A DNA stretch of 64,000 nucleotides from Guyanagaster necrorhizus (taxonomy: Eukaryota > Basidiomycota > Agaricomycetes > Agaricales > Physalacriaceae), in NCBI RefSeq assembly GCF_019112545.1, contig NW_025064882.1, positions 758,928-822,927 on the forward strand. Reading direction: 5' to 3'. The notes beneath the pieces were generated by a model, which was not told where the DNA came from, searched no databases, and was given only the letters and a program-made list of their open reading frames with translations. The position numbers and the translations under genes are program-made. This document shows positions 10,930-21,999 of the stretch, one piece after another (the stretch's first letter is position 1; the number at the start of each line of letters is the position of its first letter).

Positions 10930-13030
10930 ATGGATATTAACGATACGTTTGGTATGCGTTCAGACACGACGATGCTCATCAGCGCTCATAAATCCTGTAG
11001 GTGCAATGCTTATTGGTGCGTTGGTCACGATGGTCACCTACGGAATTACAACGTTACAAGTTTGTTTCTGCCCGCGTGTTATAATGCATTGCCATTGACA
11101 AGCGGTGCAGGCGTATTTCTATTACATGACCTACCCGCAAGATAGTAACGGGGTAAAATCTTTTGTTCGTCGGTTACGTCCATGACTTGTGTCCTCGTCA
11201 TCATATCTGTTTTCGTTCCCTCAGGTGGGCTTAATATGGTATGTCGATATGCCAACGGTTTTCGGTCAACTCACGTTGTTCACTTCAGGACTTTGGACAC
11301 AGTTCACGTCGTATTTAGTGAGTGAGAATAACATCCATTCACGCCTTCTCTGAGTTCGGCAGTGTGCCATGCGATACACTGGTATTTGGTCGGAGCGCAA
11401 ATATCTTCATTGTGACTCGTCGCGCTTACTCTAGTCAAGATTGCTGGATTCGGAAATCCCGCCTATTTAGTGGAAGGAACATGGTCAGTTCTCTGCCTCA
11501 CTTCAACGCTCAACACTTCTGATGACAATCAAGGTCTCTCTTTGTGAGTATCATTTGTAGCCGAAAGTCAGCGGTATCTGTGACGCAAATTTGACACAAC
11601 TAGTCCTCGATCATGATCAATGTAAGTAAGAATCGAACCTCGTCACATTTACTCATCCTTCTCAGGTGATAATAGGATTCCTGGTGCAATGGTCTGTCCT
11701 TCGCTCATCCCTTCTGCTCTGCCTTCAAACTGTAATATCTACAACTTAGTTTCTTCACTCAACGGATACACCGGTGTACGCTCTCGAACCTGCTCTCCTC
11801 CCAGTTTTTCACTATGGTTTCTCAGTGTGTCCCGAACCGTACAAATGGTGGATGACATCCGTGGTCGTTCGTCCCGTCCCTACTTAAGGTTAATTCCGGA
11901 ACTTACATCCGTTCAGGGCTCAATGGTCTTTGCCCATTTTTGTGAGTCCAGCTTTTCTTTCATATTTCCAAATACTTACACTGGGCGATCTCTAGGTTTT
12001 GGCTTAGGTGAAATTACCGGTGTCTCAGATTATCCTTCGGCTAACAACCCTCGATTTGGCAGAAACTGTCGGTCAATTGTAGGTGTACTTCCTTCCGCAC
12101 TAAATCCTGTCCTTACCTTCTTTCAGTTTCGTCAGGAAGGAATTCAGCAGACTCCACGAAGTGAATGTAAGCTCTCCTCTCCTGACGGAGTTCATTTACT
12201 TAATGGAAGCTGCCAGTTTGTTGCTGTGTTACCGTTTGGCGCCACTGCTATTCTTTCCGATATTTTAATTGCGATCGGTTTATGCCTTCTACTCGAGCGG
12301 AGCCGAACGGATTTCGCAAACACAAATTATCTAATCAAGACTCTTATTGGATACGCGATCACGCGTTGCCTCCTGACATCGTGAGTCGCAACGACAATCT
12401 GGCATTTGAAAATGTACTTCATAGGCGCCTTTAGTCTTATGGCTGTCGTTGAAGTCATCGTCGTACGTTCATGTCATTTTGAACTGGATCTCTCAACATT
12501 ACTCATCCTTCTTCTCAGTTCGTTACCAAGCCTAACTCCTTCTACTCCTTCGCTATTGACTTTGTTATCGGGAAGCGTACGTCCCCTAATCACCCCTCAA
12601 CCGACATGTCTCATTTGATTTTAGTCTGGTCGAACTCACTGCTAGCATCGCTTAATTCACGAAGATCTTTACGGGATACCTTCAATAGAAAGGATAGTGG
12701 CTCCATGTCCATAGGTTTCCGTGTAGCATCGCCGGAACTTAGCGCAACAGGCGCTGAACCTGGCCAAATCAGTCTCGTCCGGGTGAGCCATAATTCATTC
12801 ATAGGTGCCCCGTCTCGGCTCGCTCATTATTTTCCGAAGATACCGAGACAAGGCGAAAGCAAAAGTTCTGATGAAGAAAGTGGTTCATGCACCGTAAGTC
12901 CACGACGCATGAGGCATATAGCCTACCGAAAGGAGTAACTGATATCTTCAAACAGAAAATCAGTACACAAGCAAGTCGACAGTCATCGGAAGTTCGGTTT
13001 AGCGTGGTTGATACACAACGAACGAAGTAA
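10930..13030 (+). CDS. DUF6534-type multi-pass membrane protein
   Basis: Member of the large Agaricomycete family of seven-helix-like membrane proteins of unknown function (DUF6534). The first exon reads MDINDTFG; spliced to 11001-11059 and 11111-11164 it continues AMLIGALVTMVTYGITTLQ and AYFYYMTYPQDSNGVKSF. A 14-nt exon (11225-11238) and the next (from 11289) give VGLIWTLDTVHVVF. Later come KIAGFGNPAYLVEGTW, SIMINVIIGFLVQWF, then the family core GATAILSDILIAIGLCLLLE, RTDFANTNYLIKTLIGYAI, FVTKPNSFYSFAIDFVIGKL and WSNSLLASLNSRRSLR. The tail is Ser-rich and ends SVVDTQRTK before TAA at 13028-13030. There are more than ten introns of about 45-60 nt. Some middle splice sites (about 11340-12160) could not be fixed, so a lesion there is not excluded. 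Confidence 0.82.
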
Positions 13031-13325
13031 CGATTATACCTTTGTTGGTGGAAGGTGCGCTAAGAGATACCAATTTATCACGACGACATCCTTCTTGGTC
13101 AAGTTGGTGCCAGGCAAAGGATATGATATATATTTCTAAAAATGTAGCAGTGTTTTTTCGTAAATTATTTTTTCTGTGGATTTTGCTTACAAGTATAAAT
13201 TATGTCAGAGGTAACGGGCCAAATTCAACAGATCCAAACAATCTTTACGTCGCTTGACAAGCGACGGACCTCTGAACTCATGGCCTTGTAAATGTGTCCT
13301 CATTGCCTGAGCCGTCTTCGTTACC

Positions 13326-15945
13326 ATGTCGTTCGTGACATCCCGGTTCATTTTTGTATTCCTTCTGGTCCTGAACGCGGTTCTTCTGTCACGGAGCCGC
13401 TACGGCCAAGTTTCAGATGTGTCACTGATTCGCGGGGAGAACAGTTTAGTCAAGCGGATTTCGTTGGAATTGAAGAATCTACCGGCCTCACTAGATGAAC
13501 CACATACGGACGAGGTGATTTGTTGTACTATTTGCGACGTTGTTGTAAAATAACGATGACCTTAGTGTCGCCCTATTGCGTTCCCTTCCAACCTACAATG
13601 TACCCATGTCGAGACCCAATGCCCAAGTCCAGGAACATTTCTTTCCATCAACTACCTTCGAGGTTACTTTTGTGCAGAACCACAATTACGACTGCTCGTT
13701 TTCGTAGGCCTTATTGTCTGGCTTATTTTCCTCTTCTCCACCCTCGGCATCAGTGCCTCAGATTTCTTCACGCCAAACCTTGCTACCATCGCCCAGATGC
13801 TGGGACTTGACGAGAACGTTGCCGGGGTGACGTTTTTAGCATTTGGGAATGGCAGTCCGGATGTCTTTTCGACATTTTCAGCAATGCGAGCTAACTCCGG
13901 AAGTCTTGCCATCGGAGAGCTGCTAGGAGCCGCGTCCTTCATTGTTTCGTGCATCGTTGGGTCTATGTGTATCATTAAGCCGTTTGAGGTGAATCCGGGA
14001 CCTTTCTTACGTGACGTGGGATTCTTTACCGTCGCGGTAAGCTTTCTCTTGGTTATCTTGTTGGACGGTTACATCCGGCGATGGGAGGCTGCAATCATGA
14101 TTGTTCTGTATCTCGTCTACGTCATCTACGTCGTCGTCGGAACGTGGTGGGGACGAAGACGTATTATGCAAAGGCTGAATGAAAGCTTGGCACGTTCAGA
14201 GTATGCAGATGATGCGACACAGCAGCAAGAGCCTTACAGGGATGACCGTGAGTTCTGTATGCCCTTTGTTGAACTCACAATAAAGTTCAACTGCTGTAGC
14301 CTCTTCACCGTCACCAATGTTATCGCTTCCGTCACCGCCGTCTCAGCGAGTTCGCGCTATATCTGCTCCAGCCCCTCCGCGACTACAAACCGACCTTCCT
14401 CCAAGACCTCATTCTCGTTCACCATCACCATCCTCCTCATATGGTCATGCGCATATGCCATCATTCTCCTTGGTCGGGGCTCTCGAGTTCCGCCAAGTTG
14501 TGACGTCGCTTCGGCATGAGGCAGCCAGTTCGTCTTTGACCATGTTTGAAGGTCAGACACCCTATGCCGGAGGCCATTACCATTCCCACTCTCGGTCCCG
14601 ACCACGCACACCCAACAGAGAGATCGATCCATGGGATGCAACTCTAGGACTACCTCTTAACGAACGCCCACCTCAGCTTCTTGTGACGCCAGCCACCTCA
14701 GAAGAAGCTGAGGAGATTCATGAAAGTGCTCGTTACTTGGATAATGTCTCTCCTTCAATGACGGTGTCGCTTCCGTCCATCGCACAAACAATATCTGATA
14801 CTGAGACGGACTCGCAGACGTATGTCCTGCCATCTCCTTGGCATGGCATGCTTTATATCCTAGGAGAGATATATCATACCCTATTTCCATCACTGCATCG
14901 TTTCCGCAGCCAGACTGTGCTTGGAAAAGTCGCGTCTGTTTTTGCAGCTCCTGCTGTCATGATGCTTACATTGACGTTACCTGTCGTCGTAACTCCTTAC
15001 GGCCACTCCCATCGTTCCTTAGAGAAGACACTAGGAGGTGATCATGATCTAATTGACTTCGAGGAAGAAGGTATCGAGCGAGTGTTAATTGCCGAGGAGG
15101 AAATACAAGAAGAAATGCATGGTGTCTCGTTCAACAAATGGCTCGCAGCTGCCCAATGTGTCCTTGGTCCACTGTTCTGTGTTGGTGTACTTTTTAGTAC
15201 GTTCGTCCGACTCATTACCTATTGTACCATCTTATTGGTTTCTTAGGTGGAACTGCTCACCTTCCATGGTTGTTACTCGCCGCAGGTGTCACCGGCTTCG
15301 CAACGGCCATCTTAGTGGCTGTCTTCGCGGAGAACGGAGAGCATCCAACGTTCCGGATGGCACGCTGCTCTATGGGCTTCTTTGTTGCTGTGGTGTGGAT
15401 AATGGCCATCGCTGATGAAGTCGTCAACGTCCTACAGGCAAGAAAAGCATTCATCATCTACTGTTGTGCATCTACATATATCTGGCTTCCTTAGACTTTT
15501 GGCTTTCTTTTTGGACTATCGGATGCCATCATCGGTTTGACCATTTTTGCTGTGGGCAATTCAATGGCTGATTTGGTGGCCAATATGAGTGTTGCTGTAA
15601 GTCTATTTTTTAATGTGTTCGTTCTTTCCGGTAATGATATTCCTTACCTAGGTCTTTGCCCCCATCATGGGCTTCTCAGCTTGTTTTGGTGGACCGATGT
15701 TGAACATCCTCCTTGGCGTAGGCATCTCCGGGATGTATATAACGTCCCATACATCAGAGCCCTACAAGCTAAATTTTGGAAAGACGCTCTTGGTGTGTAC
15801 GATAGGACTGATAGCGCTGTTGCTGGCGACGCTGATCGTAGTGCCATATAACCACTATGTCCTGTCTCGTCCATGGGGCATATTTCTGATACTCTCTTAC
15901 ATGGTTATCATGATTATCAACGTTGTTGTTGAGCTGGAAGAGTGA
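13326..15945 (+). CDS. NCX-family sodium(cation)/calcium exchanger
   Basis: Membrane antiporter moving Ca2+ against Na+ or another cation, probably at vacuole or mitochondrion (family inference, nearest known types YDL206W/NCLX). Six exons (13326-13514, 13566-14247, 14300-15196, 15247-15437, 15495-15596, 15652-15945) join in frame into 784 aa. An N-terminal hydrophobic signal (RFIFVFLLVLNAVLL) is followed by a Cys-bearing lumenal segment ending NYLRGYFC. The alpha-1 repeat carries FGNGSPDVFSTFSAM (about 156-170). A long Ser/Pro/His-rich cytoplasmic loop with HYHSHSRSR and acidic EEEGIERVLIAEEEIQEEM follows. The second helix bundle contains alpha-2, LTIFAVGNSMADLVANMS (GNSMAD about 674-679). 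The intron 15438-15494 must use a GC donor (CAG|GCAAGA). All NCX hallmarks are intact. Confidence 0.92.
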
Positions 15946-16112
15946 TTTCAGGGCTACTCTATCTACGTGTATTATGTATAATATTTACACAGCTTTATAG
16001 CTTTGCATTGCACAGGATTTGCACTGCCTCAGATTGATATAAACAGCTCTCTCACATCTGTAACGGCACCATACTTGGACCTTGCTAAATCGTCGCTGTA
16101 ACCTCGTAGAGT

Positions 16113-16943
16113 ATGTCACCAGCCCATCGTCGCAAGAGTATCGATTCATCAGACTCAAGCTCCAGCTCAGACTCTGATTCCTCCTCGCACAAGAAGTACG
16201 GGAAAGTGAAGAAGGACAAGAAGGATAAAAAGGTCAAGAAAAGCAAGAAAGACAAGATGGAACATAACGGTGCCCCAGGATTCCCTCCGACAATGCCCCA
16301 GATGCCTCAACCCCATTTTGATCAGCTGCGCGCCATGTCGGGTGGCTACCAGGCGTCCATCCAGCAGCCCCCCAGCTCCGGCTTCCGTATCCCATTGCAT
16401 TCGTCCTCTGCATTTCCACAACAGGATCATGCCGGACCGCCCCCATGCCATGATCTCGATGGATCCCCCGTCTACATCGGTTCAGCCATCTTCGATAAAT
16501 CCGTTCATCCATGCAAGATCGGACCTCATCTTCATGTCCCTTGCTCAGTCGCCTATGGCGGCAGCGAGGTGGGCCACAAGGGGCGCTATGATCTCCTCCC
16601 ATTCACTCCCGATACCATGGAATTTGTACGCACATCTCAAGGACACGTCCCTGCTGGCAGGAGGCCGATTGAGGGTGGCTATGAGGAGGATGGGAGTCCA
16701 TTGTACCATGCCGTGGCCATAGTGAATGGAATCAGAGTACCAGGAAAGACGGGCGCTCACTTGTATGTGTCCAATTTTTTGGAAGTTGCAGCTGGCTGAT
16801 TTCTTCTTCCTGTAGAGGCGGATGCAACGTATCCTTCGGTGGGGGTGAGCATACTGTTAGAGACAACTATGAAATATTGTGCGTACATGTGCCTTCCTTT
16901 GAAGATGATTTAACAATATGTCGCCAGGTGCTGGAAGTACTAG
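16113..16943 (+). CDS. DM9-repeat (DUF3421) protein
   Basis: Three exons (16113-16762, 16816-16878, 16928-16943) give 242 aa. The N-terminus is low complexity: a Ser/Asp run, then a Lys/Asp run (KKDKKDKKVKKSKKDK), likely disordered and possibly nucleic-acid or nuclear targeting. A Pro/Gln-rich linker leads to two DM9 repeats: DLDGSPVYIGSAIFDKSVHP with HVPCSVAYGGSEVGHKGRYD, and YEEDGSPLYHAVAIVNGIRV with GKTGAHLGGCNVSFGGGEH, ending NYEILCWKY. DM9 domains bind mannose in animal lectins; the role in fungi is unknown. The short last exon supplies the final CWKY. Confidence 0.88.
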
Positions 16944-17208
16944 GCGGAAGTGTATACAATGAACGCATCCCGATTTTGAAAGTAATTGTATATAGAACAT
17001 AACGGGACATGTAACGAAGGATTTATTTCAACGAAATGCATAGCTTCTCAGTAGACACGTCCAGGACCAGGGTAACAAATAGAAAGCCACTTCCCGGGCC
17101 TTGTCACACTCATACTTGAAATTATTGAGGCAAGCTGGCTATGCATATACATGTAAAGTATCACTACTTAATTCCTCTTGCCTTCTTGCTGATTTCACTT
17201 TCGCAGTG

Positions 17209-17780
17209 ACCAGCCGCTTTCCACAGGAACTCATAGAGTGAATCATTGACAATCTCGATGATGATCCCGTTACTTTACTTGATTGCTCCCTCGTTTGCAA
17301 GTCTTGGGTACTTGATATCAATATCAAATTAGCAAATACTGTCCGGGTAGAGTTACCGCGATGAGGATAATATCCGAGACCTTGCCTACATTTTGACCAG
17401 ACGATGCATGCATCTTCACAATTGTTTTACAAATGGCACTTATGTCCCACAACTCATTTGTTCCCTCCACCTTAGTCTTGACATGGATTTTGCTTGTTTC
17501 TGCCATGCTCTGCTGTTGTCCCAGATACTTTCAGAACCCCAGCATGTTCAGCACCTTCGACTTGACATGCAATATCTCTGCGAAATTTCCCCCAACATTA
17601 AGGCTGCAATACATGGCTTGCTTCAATTGCAGTCACTCACTCAACTGGATATCAATATTTCTCTAGCAGATGATTATTACGGTCTGACTTCTCTCTTGAG
17701 CTGGACTGCAAGCTCTGTAATAGAGCTGAGGCTCACCAGTACAGGCACACATGGTCTGAATGTGACATATCTATAACCCT
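17209..17780 (+). pseudogene. F-box protein relic
   Basis: From about 17213 the frame reads RFPQELIE, stop, IIDNLDDDPVTLLDCSLVCK and SWV, a typical Agaricomycete F-box (substrate adaptor of SCF ubiquitin ligases). The stop is TGA where a sense codon such as CGA is expected. Degenerate leucine-rich segments follow, for example LRLDMQYLCEISPNIKAAI and LQSLTQLDINISLADDYYGL, up to a TAA near 17776. Several stops and a shift between segments show it is dead. It marks the edge between the genic block and the repeat block. Confidence 0.72.
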
Positions 17781-17898
17781 AGCATGGGTGTACAAAAGGC
17801 AGCACTCCACACCTTATATCTGGATCTGTAATGAGCATGCCACAGACCTCTGATTCCAATCCAACCTTTGTCATCCAACTCCACATTTGATTGGACTC

Positions 17899-18213
17899 TG
17901 TTAGGAATGTGCCAATAGAGCTAAATCAAGTTGATATTTGAACTGAGTATCTACAGTGGTGGTACAGGGCTTATATACTAATGGTAGCTAATTCCAAGAT
18001 GGAGTCTGATGGGCTTCAGCACTGTCTACTTGCTACTGAAGTTGGACTCTAGAAATCAATATGTGAAGTTGAGATGTGAAATAAAAAGTGGATTGCAAAT
18101 AGAGTAGCATATGGTGAGCATGTGGAGTCCAGTGGAGTCCAATAGTGACTTGGTGGGCTGAGGGTGGAGTTGAAGTGGGTGTGATGTGGAGGCTGGTAGC
18201 ATGCATATAACAG
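17899..18213 (-). mobile_element. Solo LTR related to Gypsy-2, with target duplication GACTC
   Basis: A 315-bp unit starting TGTTAGGAATGTGCC and ending GCATGCATATAACA is flanked by perfect GACTC repeats (17894-17898, 18214-18218). Its ends and middle match the 501-bp LTRs of element B, including the TATA-like/start-site segment, but it lacks roughly 185 bp of the B LTR. No internal region is attached. It probably arose by LTR-LTR recombination or is a short derivative. Confidence 0.82.
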
Positions 18214-18218
18214 ACTCC

Positions 18219-18982
18219 ATCAGACTCCAGTTTCCAGTTTCTATTTCATATTTCATTCTATATTTCACCTACTAATTTTATCTCTTTAATTTATCACACT
18301 TAGATTCTATCACAGTAGTAAATATGTGTCTAAGAAAGTGAAATGTGTTCATAGCATCTAGTAGAATACACTGTTAGATATAACATAGACTACAGAATAT
18401 TGGCCAGTAAGATATACAAAGTAATACAAGTAGATACTCACCCTCATACAGCACAGCAATAAGCAGAAACATGGTGAGGGTGCTCAACAGACCATATTCA
18501 ATATATATTGTCCATCCCAATATAAAGAGGTATTGAGCTTAGCTGGCAGGATATGACAGAGCTCCTGCTTGCTAATCCAACACACTCTCTCAAGCAGAGC
18601 AAAGTCCAAGCTCAGTAGCAAAGTGCTCCATCTTGGCTGAAGGTAAAGACTTAGTGAGAGTGTTGGCAACCATGTCCTCAGTGGGACAATAAACAAGACA
18701 AAGAGAGCCTTCACTGATGACCCAGTGAATGAAGTGGAAGTGAATGTCAATGTGCTTGGTTTGAGCATGATACTGATGATCTTCTGAGAGTGCAATAGCA
18801 GACTGATTGTCTGAAAATAAAGTTGTAGCCTCAGTAATCAGTGAGAAAACTTGAGAGAGCAGACTGTGAAGCCAGAGTGCCTTCTTGTTACATGTATGCT
18901 GCCAGCCTCTGCATCACTCTGACCAACCAAGAACTCAATCACCAAGTTTCACTGGACTCTGCTTGTTTCTCATTATCTACTA
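18219..18982 (-). pseudogene. Ty1/Copia 3' end (RNase H) remnant
   Basis: Reading from 18982 downward, the frame gives TLFSDNQSAIALSEDHQYHA, then QTKHIDIHFHFIHWVISEG and YCPTEDMVANTLTKSLPS, the hallmark C-terminal RNase H region of Copia polyproteins, ending at a TGA (18592-18590). Upstream residues include an in-frame stop in AAYM-stop-QEGTLASQSAL. The 5' part is cut off by pogo-1 at 18983. Bases 18219-18485 are probably its 3' non-coding tail. Confidence 0.85.
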
Positions 18983-21091
18983 CAGTTGACTATCTCACAA
19001 TGCATATGGTTGGGAGACACCAAAATTGTATGCATTTATAGATTTATGCAGAAGCAAAATAGCATGTGATGTGACATGTGATTTATGTGACAATGTCATT
19101 GTTGCCCCAAAATGCTGTCAGTGGCTTTTGGATCAGCTTTCTATGCATCTCCTTGAATAATGCTTCTCTCAACTTCCTCAGCTGTGGTACTAATCCACTC
19201 TGGTCACCTTGTAAAACACAAAATGCCTCCAGCTTTCAAATAAGCTCAAATCCTTCTCTTGTAGTTATCAAGGTCTGTTCTTTCTCACTCTCCTCTTTCT
19301 CCTCTTTCTCCTTATCATTGTCAATGACAGTTATTTCCCTATTTTCTACTGAAATATCATGCTTGACAGCAGCAACAATCTCCTCATCTGTTGGCATTGC
19401 CTCAAGATCTTCAGTATACTCTTCTGCAATAGAGTTAACCATCTCTTCAATGGTTGAAATGAGACCAAACATGTGATTTTGTTGTTTCAATTCAACAAAG
19501 TGGTCCTTCAATATTATCTCTGCTGTTTGGAGCTGTTGAATGGGGGCAATTTGGGAGGGAGGTGTGTTCATTTTTAACTGTGATAATGGAGCCAACTGAT
19601 TGACTGCCTCAAGTGCTTTACCAACATTGTTCTCTGCATTCATAACAGCCATAAGAGCAGGACACCAGTCAGCATCAGCATATTGGTTTCCAAGCAGATT
19701 CTGCAATGCCTGTTCAATCCCTGGAAGCATGTATTTGTCTGTTGAGGCAAAGTCATAAACAAGATTCTATGCAGATCTGAGAAGTGAGATGTCTTAGAAA
19801 TTATTGGATAGTGTGGTGGACTGTGACTCAAGTGTATTGTCAGGCATTATACCAGTGTGTTTCCAGCAGTTTGCTATCATTTCACTGCTGACATTTGCTC
19901 AAGCATCATGAGTAATAGTCATAGCTTCAAGAAGATCAAGCTTGAAGATCTCAGACTCTTCAAGATCATCAAGGTCAAGTGCATGGATACACATGGCATT
20001 CCAATAATGTGCTTTAAAGCAGTGGATAATACCAGCATCTAGCAGCTGAACATATAGAGTCATGTTGGGCTCAAAGAACTTCAGCTTTATGTTATAGAAT
20101 GCATAAGCAATAGAATGCTCTTGAAAGTTGTTCAAGATCAGCAGAACCTGCCATATCTCTCTCTTCATCTTTAAATCAAACATCTTCACCCACTCTGTAA
20201 ATATTTTGCTTGTTATTCAGGTCTTCTTGTTATTCTGATAATAGAATCCCATTGTCATTAGACTCTTTTTTTTGAAACACTATAGTTGCCTTGACTTTTC
20301 AATGAAAACAACTGGCATCCACTCACTCCCATCTGCATTTACAGTAAAACACATGATGATATGAAACTTATCCTGTTTCTGTCCACTTATAGGACCAGAT
20401 GCCAAGATATGATCTGAGATAGCAAAGATGATAAGACCAGATTCATTAATATTCCATCTGTTCTGCATTGCATATTTTACCATAATGCTGTAAAGGCACA
20501 CATGTTCTTTTTTCACTATCACTATATCCACTGAGCCTGCTTCTCCATGCTGCTGAACCTTCTGAATCTTTCATGCCTTGCAGAATAACCTCAACCATCC
20601 CTTTTCTTTCAAACACTGATTCTCTGGAATATTCATCAGATTTTCAATTTGATTTTGCTTCTCTATCAGCATTGCACCAGTCACAGTCTCACCTTGGAGC
20701 TGCATGTTCTGATACCAGAATGCAACAGCATGCTCTACATCAGATCAGATGACAATGTAAGACTTTTTAGATGATAGTGCATTAGGATTCTTGTTTGCAT
20801 GCTGTTTGATTTCTATACAAGATGCTAGTTTCCATGAAAGAGTTGGTTGGGTAAAGAGCAGTGCACCTTCCTTTTGATTTGTGAAATGTGCCATAATATC
20901 AGCATATTGATGGTAAGAATAGTTATCAACATATTTGAATACTATAAGCCAGTCTCCTATTGTGAGGTGTGGGCAAGAGATTTGCTTTGGAGGCTGAGCT
21001 GATGATATGTACATTAGGACTTTCTCCTTCTGTTTTATGCACTCATATAGATTTTCAGATTTAGCATATAGTTTTCATATTAGTTCAGAAG
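18983..21091 (-). mobile_element. pogo/Tigger-like DNA transposon 1, truncated by an LTR insertion
   Basis: The left terminal repeat CAGTTGACTATCTCACAATG starts at 18983 after TA (18981-18982). It encloses a transposase relic on the minus strand. The other terminal repeat is absent because the A2 LTR begins at 21092. It is the same family as the complete copy at 33470-35866. Confidence 0.88.
19090..21010 (-). pseudogene. pogo-type DDE transposase relic 1
   Basis: DDE_1 superfamily transposase related to CENP-B. From the N-terminal side: ISSAQPPKQISCPHLTIGDW, NINESGLIIFAISDHILASG (family first-acid region DExG), QVLLILNNFQEHSIAYAF (family LxLDNFxGH, here N replaces the catalytic D), then KFFEPNMTLYVQLLDAGIIH. 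A long acidic, Lys/Glu-rich C-terminal part follows (DNDKEKEEKEESEKEQTL). Many stops and frame breaks are present. Loss of the second Asp fits GAC to AAC decay. Confidence 0.83.
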
Positions 21092-21440
21092 TGTTAGACC
21101 CAAGTTGCACATGATCAGAACATGTGATAAACTAGTGCTGTATCATATTCATACAGTCATGCTAGAGTTCACTTGTTTGTATCTCATAATCAAGTGCTTC
21201 AAGGCCCCTATGAATTGGCTTAAGAATGAAGTAGTAGAGAATAAACTTTAGCTTAAAGCTGAGATTATACAGTGAGAGCTATTCTACTTATATACTGTTC
21301 ATTCATTGAGATAAATATAATACTATCTATTGTGCTTGTCTAAGTTTTTGTGCTCATTGTTCTTGGGTATTACTACTATCTACAAAAAGATTGTTGTGCA
21401 TCATCAAGAGTTGTTATTGCATTAGAAGACAATGACAGGC
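21092..21440 (-). repeat. A2 3' LTR, first part
   Basis: Starts TGTTAGACCCAAGTTGCACA and stops at the A1 insertion point. The remainder resumes at 29603 and ends AAAAATCATAACA at 29718. Confidence 0.8.
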
Positions 21441-21901
21441 TGTTAGACCCAAGTCACATGTGATCTAAGACACATGATAAACTGTCATCACTTCACACTT
21501 TGAGTGATATGGCAGAGTCCACTGATGTGAATATAGATCATTATGCTTCAAGGCTTTGATGATTAGCTTAAGAGTGAAATAGTATAAAGATAAACTTTAG
21601 CTTGAAGCTGGAGTTATACCAGTGAGAGCTATCCTACTTATATATAAGCATCCAGTATAGCTATAAATATTACTACTAATTGTGTTCTTGGTGGTTATTA
21701 TGCTTGGTCTCCTAGAGTGTCATTACTGTCTACAATAGTATTATTGTACATTATTGGGCAATGCTGTTGCATCAAAAGACAATAACCAACTGGACTTATT
21801 GTGCTGACTAACCCAGTCTTACAGTCCTAAGTGCTGGTGTAGATGCTCTGACTAAGCACAAATAGGAGTTAATAGCAGAAAAGGAATGAAAAATCATAAC
21901 A
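21441..21901 (-). repeat. A1 3' LTR (461 bp)
   Basis: Begins TGTTAGACCC and ends AAAAATCATAACA on the plus strand. It matches the LTR at 29160-29602 with scattered transitions only, as far as I can see by eye. Confidence 0.87.
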
Positions 21902-21999
21902 TTACCTCCTCCTTAAGATTATTATCCCAATGGCTTAATTTAGAGATAATTCATAGTCTCATATAGCATCAGATACCTCTATCTGCTTTTTGTTGACCT

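Noticed and set aside
10515..10940. Small open frames between the PON-like and DUF6534 genes
   Set aside because: No motif, no splice partner, and they lie in the shared upstream region.
14281..14519. Alternative frame following RDD in the exchanger loop
   Set aside because: It reads through intron 14248-14299. The spliced frame RDD-PSSPSPMLSL continues to the conserved second half.
17899..18213. 3' LTR of the adjacent Copia remnant
   Set aside because: A perfect GACTC duplication flanks both sides, so it is an independent insertion, and its ends match Gypsy-2 LTRs.
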